NCBI GenBank assembly: GCA_002397345.1
Contig: DHAH01000019.1
Location: 21,088-31,562 of the forward strand
Length of the DNA: 10,475 nt
Source: Clostridiales bacterium UBA4959
GTDB taxonomy: Bacteria; Bacillota; Clostridia; Oscillospirales; CAG-272
Direction: 5' to 3'
The position numbers and the translations under genes are program-made. Positions 1 through 7,147 of the stretch are shown piece after piece; position 1 is the first letter of the stretch; each line of letters starts with the position of its first letter. The notes under the pieces were generated by a model. The model worked only from the letters and a program-made list of their open reading frames with translations. It had not been told where the DNA came from and ran no database searches.

Positions 1-963
1 CTGGAGGGGTGCGCCTATACAGGACACGGACAATATGCCGTCAACCGCTTTGTCGACCGCGTTTGGAGACAATGGGGTCACAATGTACTAAACGACGCGA
101 GCCGTCTTGACCACTGGACGTGGCACATGGCGACCCGCATGAACTGGGGCGAGCCATGGGGCGAAGCGATGCGCACAGGTCAGGTGGAGAGCCGGATCAA
201 AAATCAGGACTTTTTCTGGCGCAACCTGTTTCCCCGAATGCTCGGATGGTTTTTGATCCGCTTGTCCGAGAGAAAATTTGAATGCTCCACGCTCGAAGAC
301 CTCGAATGGGCGCTGTCCGAATCCGCCGGATTCGACGCGGGCTACGGCATGACGATCCGGGTCGGCACGCTTAAAAAGCACGGTCAGATCGACATGCTGC
401 TCGAAGCGATGAAAAACTGGGACGCGCTCCGTCTGTCCGATTCTTTCACAGATGAGCAGAAGCAGCGGCTGAGGGATCCAGCAACCGAATGGCATCTTGA
501 AAAAACGGACGACGCCGGCGAAACCTTCCTTCTCTATCCGATGATGATTTCAAAACCGTTTGTCTGTGATTTATCCGAAATGCAGCCCGGTCAAAGCGGC
601 GGCGCCGACTGGAGTGTGTCAAACGAATATGAGGGCAAATTCGCTTTCCGTCTTAGGGTCGAGGGGGGCGGCGCAATTAAAAATCCCGTGTTCATTACAC
701 CCACAGGACGCATTTCATTTGAGTGTACAGTGGAAGATTCGCAATATCTGCTATACTCATTCGACGGAGAGGCGCAGGTCACCGATAAAAATTACAATCT
801 CCTTGAAAAAGCCGCCGTCACGGGCGACGCTTCCCTGCTCGCAGGTATCAACGCGGTTTCATTTTCCTGCGCGCACGATGGTTCTGACCCGCCGGAGGTC
901 ACTGTCAAATGGATGACTAGAGGAGCGCCCGAAACGATCGCACGAAAAAGCAACGGCGCATGA
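1..963 (+). CDS. C-terminal part of a glycoside-hydrolase-like protein (5' end outside window)
   Basis: The reading frame is open from base 1 to a TGA at 961-963, giving at least 320 residues; the first internal ATG (127) is unlikely to be the true start because the frame upstream of it is clean and protein-like. The visible part begins with LEGCAYTGHGQYA and continues with NVLNDASRLDHWTWH and RMNWGEPWG, a Trp/His/Asp-rich stretch of the sort found near the active site of large carbohydrate-active proteins. I recall similar 'DGLEG...TG.G.Y' segments in uncharacterised glycoside-hydrolase-like proteins of gut and environmental bacteria, so the Glu in LEG could be catalytic, but this is inference. 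The last ~120 residues look beta-rich (alternating hydrophobic pattern, Gly/Asp turns), consistent with an accessory beta-sandwich. No membrane segment or sortase motif is seen at the C-terminus. Substrate unknown. No strong intrinsic terminator follows; only a distant CCTGCC/GGCAGG inverted repeat. Confidence 0.6.
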   Translation: MEGCAYTGHGQYAVNRFVDRVWRQWGHNVLNDASRLDHWTWHMATRMNWGEPWGEAMRTGQVESRIKNQDFFWRNLFPRMLGWFLIRLSERKFECSTLEDLEWALSESAGFDAGYGMTIRVGTLKKHGQIDMLLEAMKNWDALRLSDSFTDEQKQRLRDPATEWHLEKTDDAGETFLLYPMMISKPFVCDLSEMQPGQSGGADWSVSNEYEGKFAFRLRVEGGGAIKNPVFITPTGRISFECTVEDSQYLLYSFDGEAQVTDKNYNLLEKAAVTGDASLLAGINAVSFSCAHDGSDPPEVTVKWMTRGAPETIARKSNGA

Positions 964-1037
964 CGCCGCAAGCCTGCCCAGTCGGTCGTATGCGCAATAA
1001 AATCCATATAACCGGCAGGAACACTTGCCCCGCAAAT

Positions 1038-1067
1038 TTGAACATGTTTATATTCACCGCATATAAT
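1038..1067 (+). promoter_or_regulatory. Sigma-70-type promoter of the cupin gene
   Basis: TTGAAC at 1038-1043 and TATAAT at 1062-1067 are separated by 18 bases. Transcription would start near 1074, giving a 5' leader of about 65-90 nt before the cupin coding region. The -10 is a perfect match and the -35 matches four of six positions. Confidence 0.7.
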
Positions 1068-1087
1068 GAAGTATGGTAAAAACAACC

Positions 1088-1105
1088 GCGATTTTCTAAA
1101 ATCGC
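1088..1105 (+). promoter_or_regulatory. Leader hairpin upstream of the cupin gene
   Basis: GCGATTTT (1088-1095) and AAAATCGC (1098-1105) form a perfect 8-bp inverted repeat inside the transcribed leader. The right arm is also complementary to a second GCGATT copy at 1135-1140, which overlaps the predicted start region, so two mutually exclusive foldings are possible on paper. It is followed by a pyrimidine-rich stretch but not by a clean U-tract, so it is a poor intrinsic terminator. Confidence 0.35.
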
Positions 1106-1124
1106 ATTAATTCTTCTTTAAATT

Positions 1125-1130
1125 GAGGTG
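1125..1130 (+). promoter_or_regulatory. Shine-Dalgarno sequence that conflicts with the first ATG
   Basis: GAGGTG is the only good ribosome binding site in front of the cupin gene. It is 31 nt from ATG 1162, too far, but 7 nt from an in-frame ATT at 1138-1140. No ATG, GTG or TTG lies in frame between the in-frame stop at 1129-1131 and ATG 1162. A GTG at 1128 opens only a four-codon frame. Confidence 0.5.
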
Positions 1131-1161
1131 AATAGCGATTAACATACATAACAAACGCGCC

Positions 1162-1584
1162 ATGTATACCCCCACCGATAACGGCCCTGACCCCTATGTA
1201 ACGAACGTCCGAATGGAAGCGCTGCGCAATGATAATTACCGCGCCGCAATCTGGACCGGCAATCATATGCAGGCAACGGTCATGAGCATTCCGCCCGGCA
1301 GTGATATCGGGTTAGAGGTTCACCCCGAAGTGGACCAATTCATCTACATTATGCAGGGACGTGGGGTTGCGCAGATGGGCAGCACAAAAAACAACCTCAC
1401 GCTTATGGCGCCCGTGGGCGCGGGCGACGGTGTGTTCGTTCCGATGGGAACATGGCACAACGTGACAAACGCAGGGCGTACGCCGATAAAGATTCTCACG
1501 TTCTACGCCCCGCCGCAGCATCCCGCCGGCACAGTACACCCGACCAAAGCCGATGCCGAAGCGGAAGGAAGAATGGGGCAATAA
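1162..1584 (+). CDS. Small single-domain cupin protein
   Basis: A 140-residue protein from the first ATG, a single cupin barrel. The first conserved motif region is GLEVHPEVDQFIYIMQGRG (from residue 50; His54, Glu56, Asp58), a variant of the usual G(X)5HXH(X)3-4E(X)6G in which the second His is absent. The second motif is PMGTWHNVTN (residues 94-103; His99), a good match to PXG(X)2H(X)3N. His54 and His99, with an acidic residue or Gln59, would bind the metal. The segment YAPPQHPAGTVH (115-126) is, as I recall it, conserved in this cytosolic cupin group. Function unknown; such proteins are often annotated as mannose-6-phosphate isomerase-like, without evidence here. There is no ribosome binding site in front of ATG 1162; GAGGTG at 1125-1130 is 7 nt before an in-frame ATT (1138), which would add eight residues (148 in total). 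It has its own promoter, and a strong hairpin terminator follows. Confidence 0.85.
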   Translation: MYTPTDNGPDPYVTNVRMEALRNDNYRAAIWTGNHMQATVMSIPPGSDIGLEVHPEVDQFIYIMQGRGVAQMGSTKNNLTLMAPVGAGDGVFVPMGTWHNVTNAGRTPIKILTFYAPPQHPAGTVHPTKADAEAEGRMGQ

Positions 1585-1618
1585 TAAAACTTCGGGAGCA
1601 TTCCCCCGCACTTATACT

Positions 1619-1671
1619 AAAAACCGCGCCGCGCGTATAGGCAAGTGCCTCATACGCGCGGCGCGGTTTTT
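1619..1671. terminator. Bidirectional intrinsic terminator between cupin gene and trkH
   Basis: A perfect 20-bp inverted repeat has arms at 1619-1638 and 1652-1671. The inner AGGC/GCCT pairs (1639-1642 with 1647-1650, with one bulged C) extend the stem towards an AAGT loop. The core is GC-rich and both ends carry five A/T pairs, so each strand ends in a five-T run. It lies 35 nt after the cupin stop and can also stop leftward transcripts from trkA-trkH. Confidence 0.9.
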
Positions 1672-1755
1672 AAAGAGGGGATAAGTCCCTATTTTTCTGT
1701 TTGCTATATTTCCCATAAGCAGTACAAACAAAAATATTCCTTATCTCTGCGGGGT

Positions 1756-1779
1756 GTGTGGGGAGCTTCTCCCCCACAC
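1756..1779. repeat. GC-rich hairpin downstream of trkH
   Basis: GTGTGGGG (1756-1763) pairs with CCCCACAC (1772-1779); alternatively GAG/CTC pairs inside with one bulged C. It sits about 20 nt beyond the trkH stop on the minus strand. No T-run follows directly on either strand, so it is either a 3' stabilising stem for the trkH mRNA or a dispersed palindrome, with the real termination at 1619-1671. Confidence 0.5.
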
Positions 1780-1797
1780 GCGTATCCCCGTTCCCCG

Positions 1798-3267
1798 TTA
1801 TGTGACTCGGTTCCAGGAACGCAGGTTGAAAAAGATTATCAGGGGGAATATTTCAAGGCGTCCCAGCAGCATATCAAAGGTTAAAACAATCTTACTCAGC
1901 GGAGAGAACGCGGCGAAATTCCCAGCCGGCCCCACCATTCCCAAGCCCGGACCGATATTGTTAAAGCAGGCTATCACCGCAGATAAATTCGTTTCAAGTG
2001 AAAAGCCGTCGATTGAGACTATTAAAAAAGAAACAACTAAGATCGCGAGATAGCAGTTTATGTAAACATTGACCCCGCGCAGTACCTGCTCTCCCACAGG
2101 CCGGTTGTTGATGCGAACCGACCTCACCGAGCGGGGATGTAGCATCCGCTGCATTTCACGCCCGGTGGATTTTGCCATCATCAGCAGCCGTATGACTTTT
2201 ATACCTCCGGCGGTGGAGCCGGCTGACGCTCCGAAAACCATTAATATCAGCAGTATAGCGCGCGACAGTTCCGGCCATTGGTTAAAATCGGCAGTTGCGA
2301 ATCCGGTGGTAGTCATAACGCTGCTCACCGAGAAAAAGACGTGATGGAACGCTTCAAATACGTTTTTAAACAGATGGGATACGTTTATCGTAATGATAAT
2401 AACCGAGCTGGCAATAAGCCCCAGATAAAGCCGCAGCTCTTCGTCAAAGAAGGCATCTTTCCACCTGCGCATAAGCAGAAAAAAGTAGATATTGAAGTTA
2501 ACGCCGAACAGTATCATAAAAACGGCGACAACACCCTGACAAAACGGCGGATATGACGCCATTGAATCGGCTTTTATACCGAACCCGCCGGTTCCGGCTG
2601 TACCAAAAGCGGTACAGATGCTGTCGAACAGGGGCATACCGCCTATGATTAAAAGCGCCAAACATAACAATGTCATGACTATGTATATGCTATACAAAAT
2701 CATGGAGTGCCGCTGTGTTTTCGGTGTCAGTTTTTCAATCGACGGGCCGGGGCTCTCCGCACGGAGCAGATGAAAGAAATCGCCGCTGCCTCCAACGTTC
2801 GGCATAACCGCCATCATGAACACTAAAATACCCATTCCGCCCAGCCAGTGGGTAAAGCTGCGCCAGTATAAAAGGGGACGGCTCATCGCCTCCACATTGG
2901 TTAAAATCGAAGAACCGGTGGTGGTAAAACCCGACACAGTTTCAAAAAAAGCATCAACATAATGGGGAATTTCTCCGCTGAGATAAAAGGGGAGCGCGCC
3001 GAAAGCGGATAACAGCACCCAAGCGAGCGCCACCAATAAAAAACCTTCCCGGGCATAAAATGTGCCCTCCGGTTTTTTTATGGAAATTCGGATGACGACG
3101 GCGAGAACCGCCAGAATCAACATGGTAATTAGAATCGCGCGCAAGACAAGAGGCTTGTTGTCATAAACAGCCAGCCCCAGCGACGGGATCAATAACAGCG
3201 CCTCGATAAGAAATAAGTTACCCAAAATCCGCAGGATGATTTTAGAATTCATGATATGAAACGCCAT
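1798..3267 (-). CDS. trkH: TrkH-family K+ uptake channel subunit
   Basis: A 489-residue integral membrane protein with the fourfold membrane-pore-membrane repeat of the SKT (Trk/Ktr/HKT) family. It conducts K+ inward through the cell membrane and is gated by the cytosolic RCK protein TrkA. The four pore-loop signatures are visible in order: TTTGSS (115-120), GTAGTGGFG (222-230), MTTTGFATA (318-326) and NNIGPGLG (436-443). Each carries the single filter glycine. The gating-loop segment SAGSTAGGIKVIR lies at 348-360. The RAESPGP segment (169-175) and the length (E. coli TrkH is about 480) favour TrkH over the shorter KtrB. It ends in the usual MLLGRLEIFPL helix and appears complete. Start choice is unsure: both the first ATG (3267) and an in-frame ATG at 3252, giving a typical MNSKIILRILG beginning, lack a good ribosome site. 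It lies 102 nt downstream of trkA. A TATAAT on the minus strand at 3291-3296 could be a secondary promoter, but no convincing -35 accompanies it. Confidence 0.95.
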   Translation of the reverse strand: MAFHIMNSKIILRILGNLFLIEALLLIPSLGLAVYDNKPLVLRAILITMLILAVLAVVIRISIKKPEGTFYAREGFLLVALAWVLLSAFGALPFYLSGEIPHYVDAFFETVSGFTTTGSSILTNVEAMSRPLLYWRSFTHWLGGMGILVFMMAVMPNVGGSGDFFHLLRAESPGPSIEKLTPKTQRHSMILYSIYIVMTLLCLALLIIGGMPLFDSICTAFGTAGTGGFGIKADSMASYPPFCQGVVAVFMILFGVNFNIYFFLLMRRWKDAFFDEELRLYLGLIASSVIIITINVSHLFKNVFEAFHHVFFSVSSVMTTTGFATADFNQWPELSRAILLILMVFGASAGSTAGGIKVIRLLMMAKSTGREMQRMLHPRSVRSVRINNRPVGEQVLRGVNVYINCYLAILVVSFLIVSIDGFSLETNLSAVIACFNNIGPGLGMVGPAGNFAAFSPLSKIVLTFDMLLGRLEIFPLIIFFNLRSWNRVT

Positions 3268-3369
3268 GCACCAACGCGCACAAATAGCCCATTATAAACT
3301 TTTTGGCGTTTGTAGCGCGGGTTTTCCTTTTTACTGTATTTTTCACGCTAAAAAATCCTTACGCGTTAT

Positions 3370-4728
3370 TTATTCGAAAATATCATTTAAATCGGTCGCA
3401 GCCAGCTCGCCGGAGGCGATAACAATAACACCGTCTCCTTCTTTTATGCAATCGCTTCCCTGCGGAATAACCGTTTTCCCGCCGCGAATGATGCAGGCGA
3501 TAAGAAAGTTCGGTTTTATAGGGGCTTCGGTGAGGGGTTTGTTCAAATGCAGCGTTTTATTCGTAGCTAAAAACTCCAGCGCTTCGACACGACCGTCGGC
3601 AAGCTCTGTCATTGCGATAACCGATCCACCGATCGCGTTTGCCATCGCCCTGACATACCGTGTCACGCGTGTGGCGGAAAGTGCTTTGGGGCAGATAATA
3701 GAGCCGATGCCCATCTCTTGAATGGTATTGTAATACTCATTTTGACTTACTTTGGTTATTACCTTCCGCACGCCCTCGTGATTGGCATAAAGGGAAAGGA
3801 AGATGTTTTGTTCGTCCATACCGGTGAGCGTGACGAGGGAGTCGGTTTCTTTCAGCCCCTCTTCCAGCAGCAGGCGCTGGCGGTTGCCGTCCCCGTGAAT
3901 GATTATGGCGTTCGGCAGCAGATCAGACAGCTCGTCACAGCGTGCGGCGTCACTTTCTACAATTTTAACCGAAACCCCGCTTTTAAGCAGCATTGTCGCA
4001 AGATAATACGCAATACGGCTGCCTCCGATAATCATGCAGCTCCGAACCTTGTGATTATCAAGCCCCAATCCGTTTATCAAGCGCGGCAGGTCGGCGGAAG
4101 CGGCGGTCACATATACTTTATCCCATTCTCTGAGAGTAAATTCTCCGCCCGGAATAAATACCTCGCCCCCGCGTTCCACCGCGCAGACTAGCGCCTTGAC
4201 CGGCGCAGCTTTGTGCAGTTGGTTCAGGGAAATGTCCTTCAGGCTCGAATCCGCTCCAACACGCAGCTCAACAAGATCTACCCTGCCCTTCGCGAAGGTT
4301 TCGCGTCGGAGGAACGAGGGAAATTGCAAAATGCGGTATGCCTCGGTAGCCGCGTCAAGCTCGGGATTGACAGTCATGGAAAGACCCAGCTCCTCGCGCA
4401 GGAAATGAAGCTGTTCGGCGTATTCCGGATTACGGACACGCGCGATTGTGTGTCGTGTGCCAAGACGGCGGGCGAGAATGCAGGTGAGTATATTAACCTC
4501 GTCGGTGCTGGTGGCTGCGATGAGCAGGTCGGCATTATCGGCTCCGGCTTCGCGCAGCACCGACAAAGAAGCTCCGTTGCCGCGTATCACCATAACATCG
4601 CATTGTTCGACGCTGTTTTCCAACACATTGGGGTTGGAATCGATAACCGTAAGATCGTGTCCCTCGCGGGAGAGCTGAGCGATGATGGCAAGACCCACCT
4701 TGCCGTCGCCCACAACAATTATATTCAT
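3370..4728 (-). CDS. trkA: TrkA, NAD-binding regulatory subunit of the Trk K+ transporter
   Basis: A 452-residue cytosolic protein with two tandem RCK_N-RCK_C units, the layout of full-length TrkA rather than single-unit KtrA. The first Rossmann motif is GDGKVG (7-12), with an acidic Asp30 at the end of the second strand, which favours NAD(H). The first RCK_C domain covers about 140-215. The second Rossmann fold starts at CMIIGGSRIAYYLA (231-244), where the last glycine of the GxGxxG pattern is Ala, followed by the second RCK_C at about 370-445 (ending GDGVIVIASGE). It assembles on TrkH and opens or closes it according to nucleotide binding. The minus-strand AGGAAA (4734-4739) is 7 nt before the ATG, a good ribosome site. 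Gene order trkA then trkH on one strand fits a single transcription unit. An AT-rich region before it contains a TATAAT (4793-4798, minus) that may be its -10, without a clear -35. Confidence 0.95.
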   Translation of the reverse strand: MNIIVVGDGKVGLAIIAQLSREGHDLTVIDSNPNVLENSVEQCDVMVIRGNGASLSVLREAGADNADLLIAATSTDEVNILTCILARRLGTRHTIARVRNPEYAEQLHFLREELGLSMTVNPELDAATEAYRILQFPSFLRRETFAKGRVDLVELRVGADSSLKDISLNQLHKAAPVKALVCAVERGGEVFIPGGEFTLREWDKVYVTAASADLPRLINGLGLDNHKVRSCMIIGGSRIAYYLATMLLKSGVSVKIVESDAARCDELSDLLPNAIIIHGDGNRQRLLLEEGLKETDSLVTLTGMDEQNIFLSLYANHEGVRKVITKVSQNEYYNTIQEMGIGSIICPKALSATRVTRYVRAMANAIGGSVIAMTELADGRVEALEFLATNKTLHLNKPLTEAPIKPNFLIACIIRGGKTVIPQGSDCIKEGDGVIVIASGELAATDLNDIFE

Positions 4729-4833
4729 AAAGCTTTCCTGTTTTTTATTGTAATCAGATATTTTACGCGGTGGATTACCCCCGCTCGTTTTAATTATATG
4801 ATAAATATAATAGCAATTTTCATGTAAATATCA

Positions 4834-4866
4834 AAAGCCGCAATGGCATATGCCCATCACGGCTTT
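4834..4866 (-). terminator. Possible terminator of the cyclase-exporter operon
   Basis: AAAGCCG (4834-4840) pairs with CGGCTTT (4860-4866), and the inner ATGG/CCAT segments pair with one bulge around a TA loop. On the minus strand the stem is followed by TGATATTT, a poor T-tract. Its place just upstream of the trkA promoter zone would insulate trkA from leftward read-through. It lies about 320 nt beyond the natB stop, so it may be a second-chance terminator only. Confidence 0.4.
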
Positions 4867-5101
4867 GATCGCACGGTCTGTTTTTATCCGGGCATATCAA
4901 GAAGCTACATTTGAATCCGCCGTTTTTATACTTAAATTCGATTATAAACTCGATAAAAGTCCGTGCCAAAAACTTGGATATATGAATTTTAACGCGGATT
5001 TTTTCATTAGTTATCGAATTTTAGCATTACAACCTTCTTTTTTATTAATTTTTTATTATGCGCTATTATATCACCAATGAACAATAAATACAATATCTTT
5101 A

Positions 5102-5119
5102 TGAAATAAACTTATTTCA
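5102..5119. repeat. Perfect 18-base palindrome in AT-rich gap (operator candidate)
   Basis: TGAAATAA (5102-5109) and TTATTTCA (5112-5119) form a perfect inverted repeat around AC. The size and symmetry suit a dimeric regulator's half-sites or a small hairpin. It lies far from any start codon, about 70 nt past the natB stop and about 375 nt before trkA, so its role is unknown. Confidence 0.4.
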
Positions 5120-5150
5120 CTGATTTACCGGCTGTTTAGGCTGATAATTT

Positions 5151-5176
5151 TGGGGACGCCATTGCCGGCGTCCCCA
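5151..5176. repeat. GC-rich hairpin just after the natB stop
   Basis: TGGGGACGCC (5151-5160) and GGCGTCCCCA (5167-5176) are perfect complements around a six-base loop, starting 10 nt after the natB stop codon on the minus strand. The minus-strand sequence that follows is A-rich rather than T-rich, so it is not a classical intrinsic terminator. It may be an mRNA 3'-end stabiliser or a dispersed palindromic repeat. Confidence 0.55.
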
Positions 5177-5185
5177 TTCGCGAGT

Positions 5186-6364
5186 TTATTTGTTAAACAT
5201 TATCTTTTCACTGTTGAACATCTTGGTGAGCACGAAGCCGCAGACGGTGGACAGGATAAGGTTTACGGCTACGGTAATTATTATATAAGGCATCGACGCT
5301 TCGAACGAGAATATCCCCACCATGCTCTGCACACTGTTGTAGACAGGTATGAGATAATACGCGGCCCCGCTCTGCGATTTACCGGTGAACAAGCCGGTTA
5401 TTCCGATAAGCACCACAACAATCATCAGCGGCGCGACGGAGGTTTGAGCTTCCTTAATGGTCTTAGCAAAAGCGGATATAATGGAAATAATCGATACAAA
5501 CAACAGTACTGTGGACAATATCACCGCCGCGAGCATGATGTAATCGGCGGGGCTGTAAAAAGCGGCTGACGCGCCGTCTATGGCGCCTGTCATCTTCGGC
5601 AGCGACAACAGCGTTCCCACCGTGCTCGACGCGCCAGAAAGCAGGGCGACGATCGCAAGGGCTATGATTTTTCCCATCACAAGTTCGCTGCGCTTCACCG
5701 GCGTAATGAGCATGGTGGCAATTGTCCCGCGCTCCTTTTCGCCGGCAATCGATTCGGGCGCAATCGCCATGCAGCCCGTGAACAGGAATATCATAAGCAG
5801 CATGGGCAGCATTGACGAAAACATGAAGCCAGAGGTATCTTTTTCCGTGGCGAGATTATAATTTTCGCCGCCCGCGTTTATATCGAATTTATTGGCGAGA
5901 GAGCTTTCATAAGCGTCGAGCATCTCGGTCATTGTGTTTACTATCGTGGTTGACTCTGTCCGCGTGGTGTTATAGTATAGCGACACCTGCGGCGCCTTTT
6001 CGCCCGATTTTGTGTCATATGCCGCGACTAGCGCGTCGAAATTTTCGGGGAACAAGACAAGCAGGTCTTCCTTTTTTTCGGAAACAGCGATTTTTCTGGC
6101 TTCAATTTCGTCCGCGCCGATAACGGTGAAATCCGCGTTTAGATTGCCTGCCATAGCTGAAAATGATTCGGGCATATTAACCACGGAGATTGTATACTTA
6201 TAGCTTTCATCCGTATTAAGCATGCCGCTTAGAGCATCCCCCATGAAGGTATACATTACATAAATCATGATGCCGGGCAGCAGAACGGCGGAAAGCATCA
6301 GTCTGCGGTCGCCGAAAAAGCGGGCAAGCTCTTTTTTAATTATTATAAGTACATTGTTTCTCAT
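5186..6364 (-). CDS. ABC-2 type exporter permease, NatB-like
   Basis: A 392-residue membrane subunit of an ABC exporter. An N-terminal amphipathic segment with KKELARFFGDRR leads into the first membrane helix (about 22-42). A large extracytoplasmic domain (about 45-178) follows, then five further membrane segments (about 183-204, 229-253, 273-300, 310-327 and 356-380). The ABC-2 family motif PESIAGEKERGTIATMLITPVKRSELVMGK spans 203-232, shown here in pieces: GEKERGTIATML (208-219), TPVKRSEL (221-228). This architecture matches NatB/YhaP-type permeases, which export Na+, drugs or peptide-like toxins; the cargo cannot be read from sequence. Its ATG overlaps the stop of the ATPase gene as ATGA, so the two are probably translated by coupling; the upstream GGGA is only a weak ribosome site. 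It is the last gene of the operon. Confidence 0.88.
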   Translation of the reverse strand: MRNNVLIIIKKELARFFGDRRLMLSAVLLPGIMIYVMYTFMGDALSGMLNTDESYKYTISVVNMPESFSAMAGNLNADFTVIGADEIEARKIAVSEKKEDLLVLFPENFDALVAAYDTKSGEKAPQVSLYYNTTRTESTTIVNTMTEMLDAYESSLANKFDINAGGENYNLATEKDTSGFMFSSMLPMLLMIFLFTGCMAIAPESIAGEKERGTIATMLITPVKRSELVMGKIIALAIVALLSGASSTVGTLLSLPKMTGAIDGASAAFYSPADYIMLAAVILSTVLLFVSIISIISAFAKTIKEAQTSVAPLMIVVVLIGITGLFTGKSQSGAAYYLIPVYNSVQSMVGIFSFEASMPYIIITVAVNLILSTVCGFVLTKMFNSEKIMFNK

Positions 6365-7134
6365 ATTGTCCCAACCGTCTCCGAATAAATGTCAAAAAAC
6401 CTATCCTCCAGGCTCTTCCCCGCCCGGATTTGATCAAGCGTACCGCAGGCTGTCATATTACCTTTTATTATAATGCCGACCCTGTCGCAGATTTTTTCAA
6501 CCAGACTGAAGATATGCGTGGAAACGATAATGGTTTTACCCCGCGACCGCAGCTCGATAAGATATTCCGTAACGACTTTGGCTGTGATTACATCCAGCCC
6601 GTTAGTCGGCTCGTCGAAGATGATGATGCCGGGATCGTGCACAAGCGAAATGGCAAGGCTGGTTTTTTGCTTCATACCTGTGGACAGGTTGGCAACCTTT
6701 ACGCCCGCGAATTCATTTATGCCGAATTTATTGAATATTTCTTTTTTACGCGCGTTGCGCACCGCCGGGTCTATGCCATGAAGCGCGCAGAAGAAATCAT
6801 AGAGATAGTCGGGGGTAAAAAATTCTTCAAGCTTCAATTCGCTGGTCAAAAATCCGATTTTCGCGCGAACAAGCTCCGGCTGGTTCGCGATGCTGGCTCC
6901 GTCCAAAAGAGCGTCGCCGCTGTCTGGCTTGATAAGTGTCGCAAGCATACGGAGCGTGGTGGTTTTACCGGCGCCGTTCGGACCGAGCAGTCCGAATATT
7001 TCGCCTTTATCCGCGGTAAAAGAAAGGTTGTTTACCGCGTGGATCACTTTTTCTTTTGTATTCTCCAGTTTCTGTTGTTTGGCTGATAGCTTGAAGGATT
7101 TATTTAGTCCTGTAACACGAATGATGTCCGGCAT
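6361..7134 (-). CDS. ABC exporter ATP-binding protein, NatA-like
   Basis: A 257-residue nucleotide-binding subunit that powers the permease encoded next to it. Visible motifs: Walker A GPNGAGKT (51-58), ABC signature in the NatA form LSTGMKQK (150-157) instead of LSGGQ, Walker B IIIFDEP with catalytic Glu175, D-loop NGLD (178-181), and switch His207 in STHIF. At the Q-loop position the sequence reads IGFLTSEL, without the usual glutamine, which I believe is common in NatA relatives. The insertion between the first strands (residues about 15-31, Lys-rich) is also NatA-like. A minus-strand AGGAG at 7142-7146, 7 nt before the ATG, is a strong ribosome site that starts just after the stop of the upstream cyclase gene (13 nt between the coding regions). 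Its TGA overlaps the permease ATG by 4 nt. The name natA is a family guess, so no symbol is given. Confidence 0.93.
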   Translation of the reverse strand: MPDIIRVTGLNKSFKLSAKQQKLENTKEKVIHAVNNLSFTADKGEIFGLLGPNGAGKTTTLRMLATLIKPDSGDALLDGASIANQPELVRAKIGFLTSELKLEEFFTPDYLYDFFCALHGIDPAVRNARKKEIFNKFGINEFAGVKVANLSTGMKQKTSLAISLVHDPGIIIFDEPTNGLDVITAKVVTEYLIELRSRGKTIIVSTHIFSLVEKICDRVGIIIKGNMTACGTLDQIRAGKSLEDRFFDIYSETVGTI

Positions 7135-7147
7135 TAGGCTGCTCCTT

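Larger units (their letters stand above)
4729..5185. other. AT-rich intergenic region between trkA and the natB-like gene
   Basis: This 457-base gap holds no credible gene. It contains, from right to left along the minus-strand direction of transcription: a perfect 10-bp GC-rich hairpin (5151-5176), a perfect 8+8 palindrome (5102-5119), a strongly AT-rich stretch (about 4900-5130), a 33-base imperfect hairpin (4834-4866) that could end leftward transcripts, and the likely trkA promoter zone (4741-4830). The only frame of note, 4850-5080 plus, starts inside the hairpin without a ribosome site and has unstructured, AT-driven composition. Confidence 0.6.

Noticed and set aside
1645..1884. 79-codon plus-strand frame after the cupin gene
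   Set aside because: It begins inside the terminator stem and overlaps the trkH end; no ribosome site.
3291..3296. TATAAT on the minus strand upstream of trkH as a full promoter
   Set aside because: No acceptable -35 hexamer lies at the proper distance, and trkH follows trkA closely enough for co-transcription; kept only as a remark.
4213..4827. 204-codon plus-strand frame opposite trkA
   Set aside because: It is antisense to a clear trkA gene, lacks a ribosome site and has no recognisable domain.
4850..5080. 76-codon plus-strand frame in the trkA-natB gap
   Set aside because: It starts inside a hairpin, has no ribosome site, and its composition reflects the AT-rich gap; no family resemblance.
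6430..7086. 218-codon plus-strand frame opposite the NatA-like ATPase
   Set aside because: It is antisense to a well-supported ATPase with all catalytic motifs; treated as a shadow frame.
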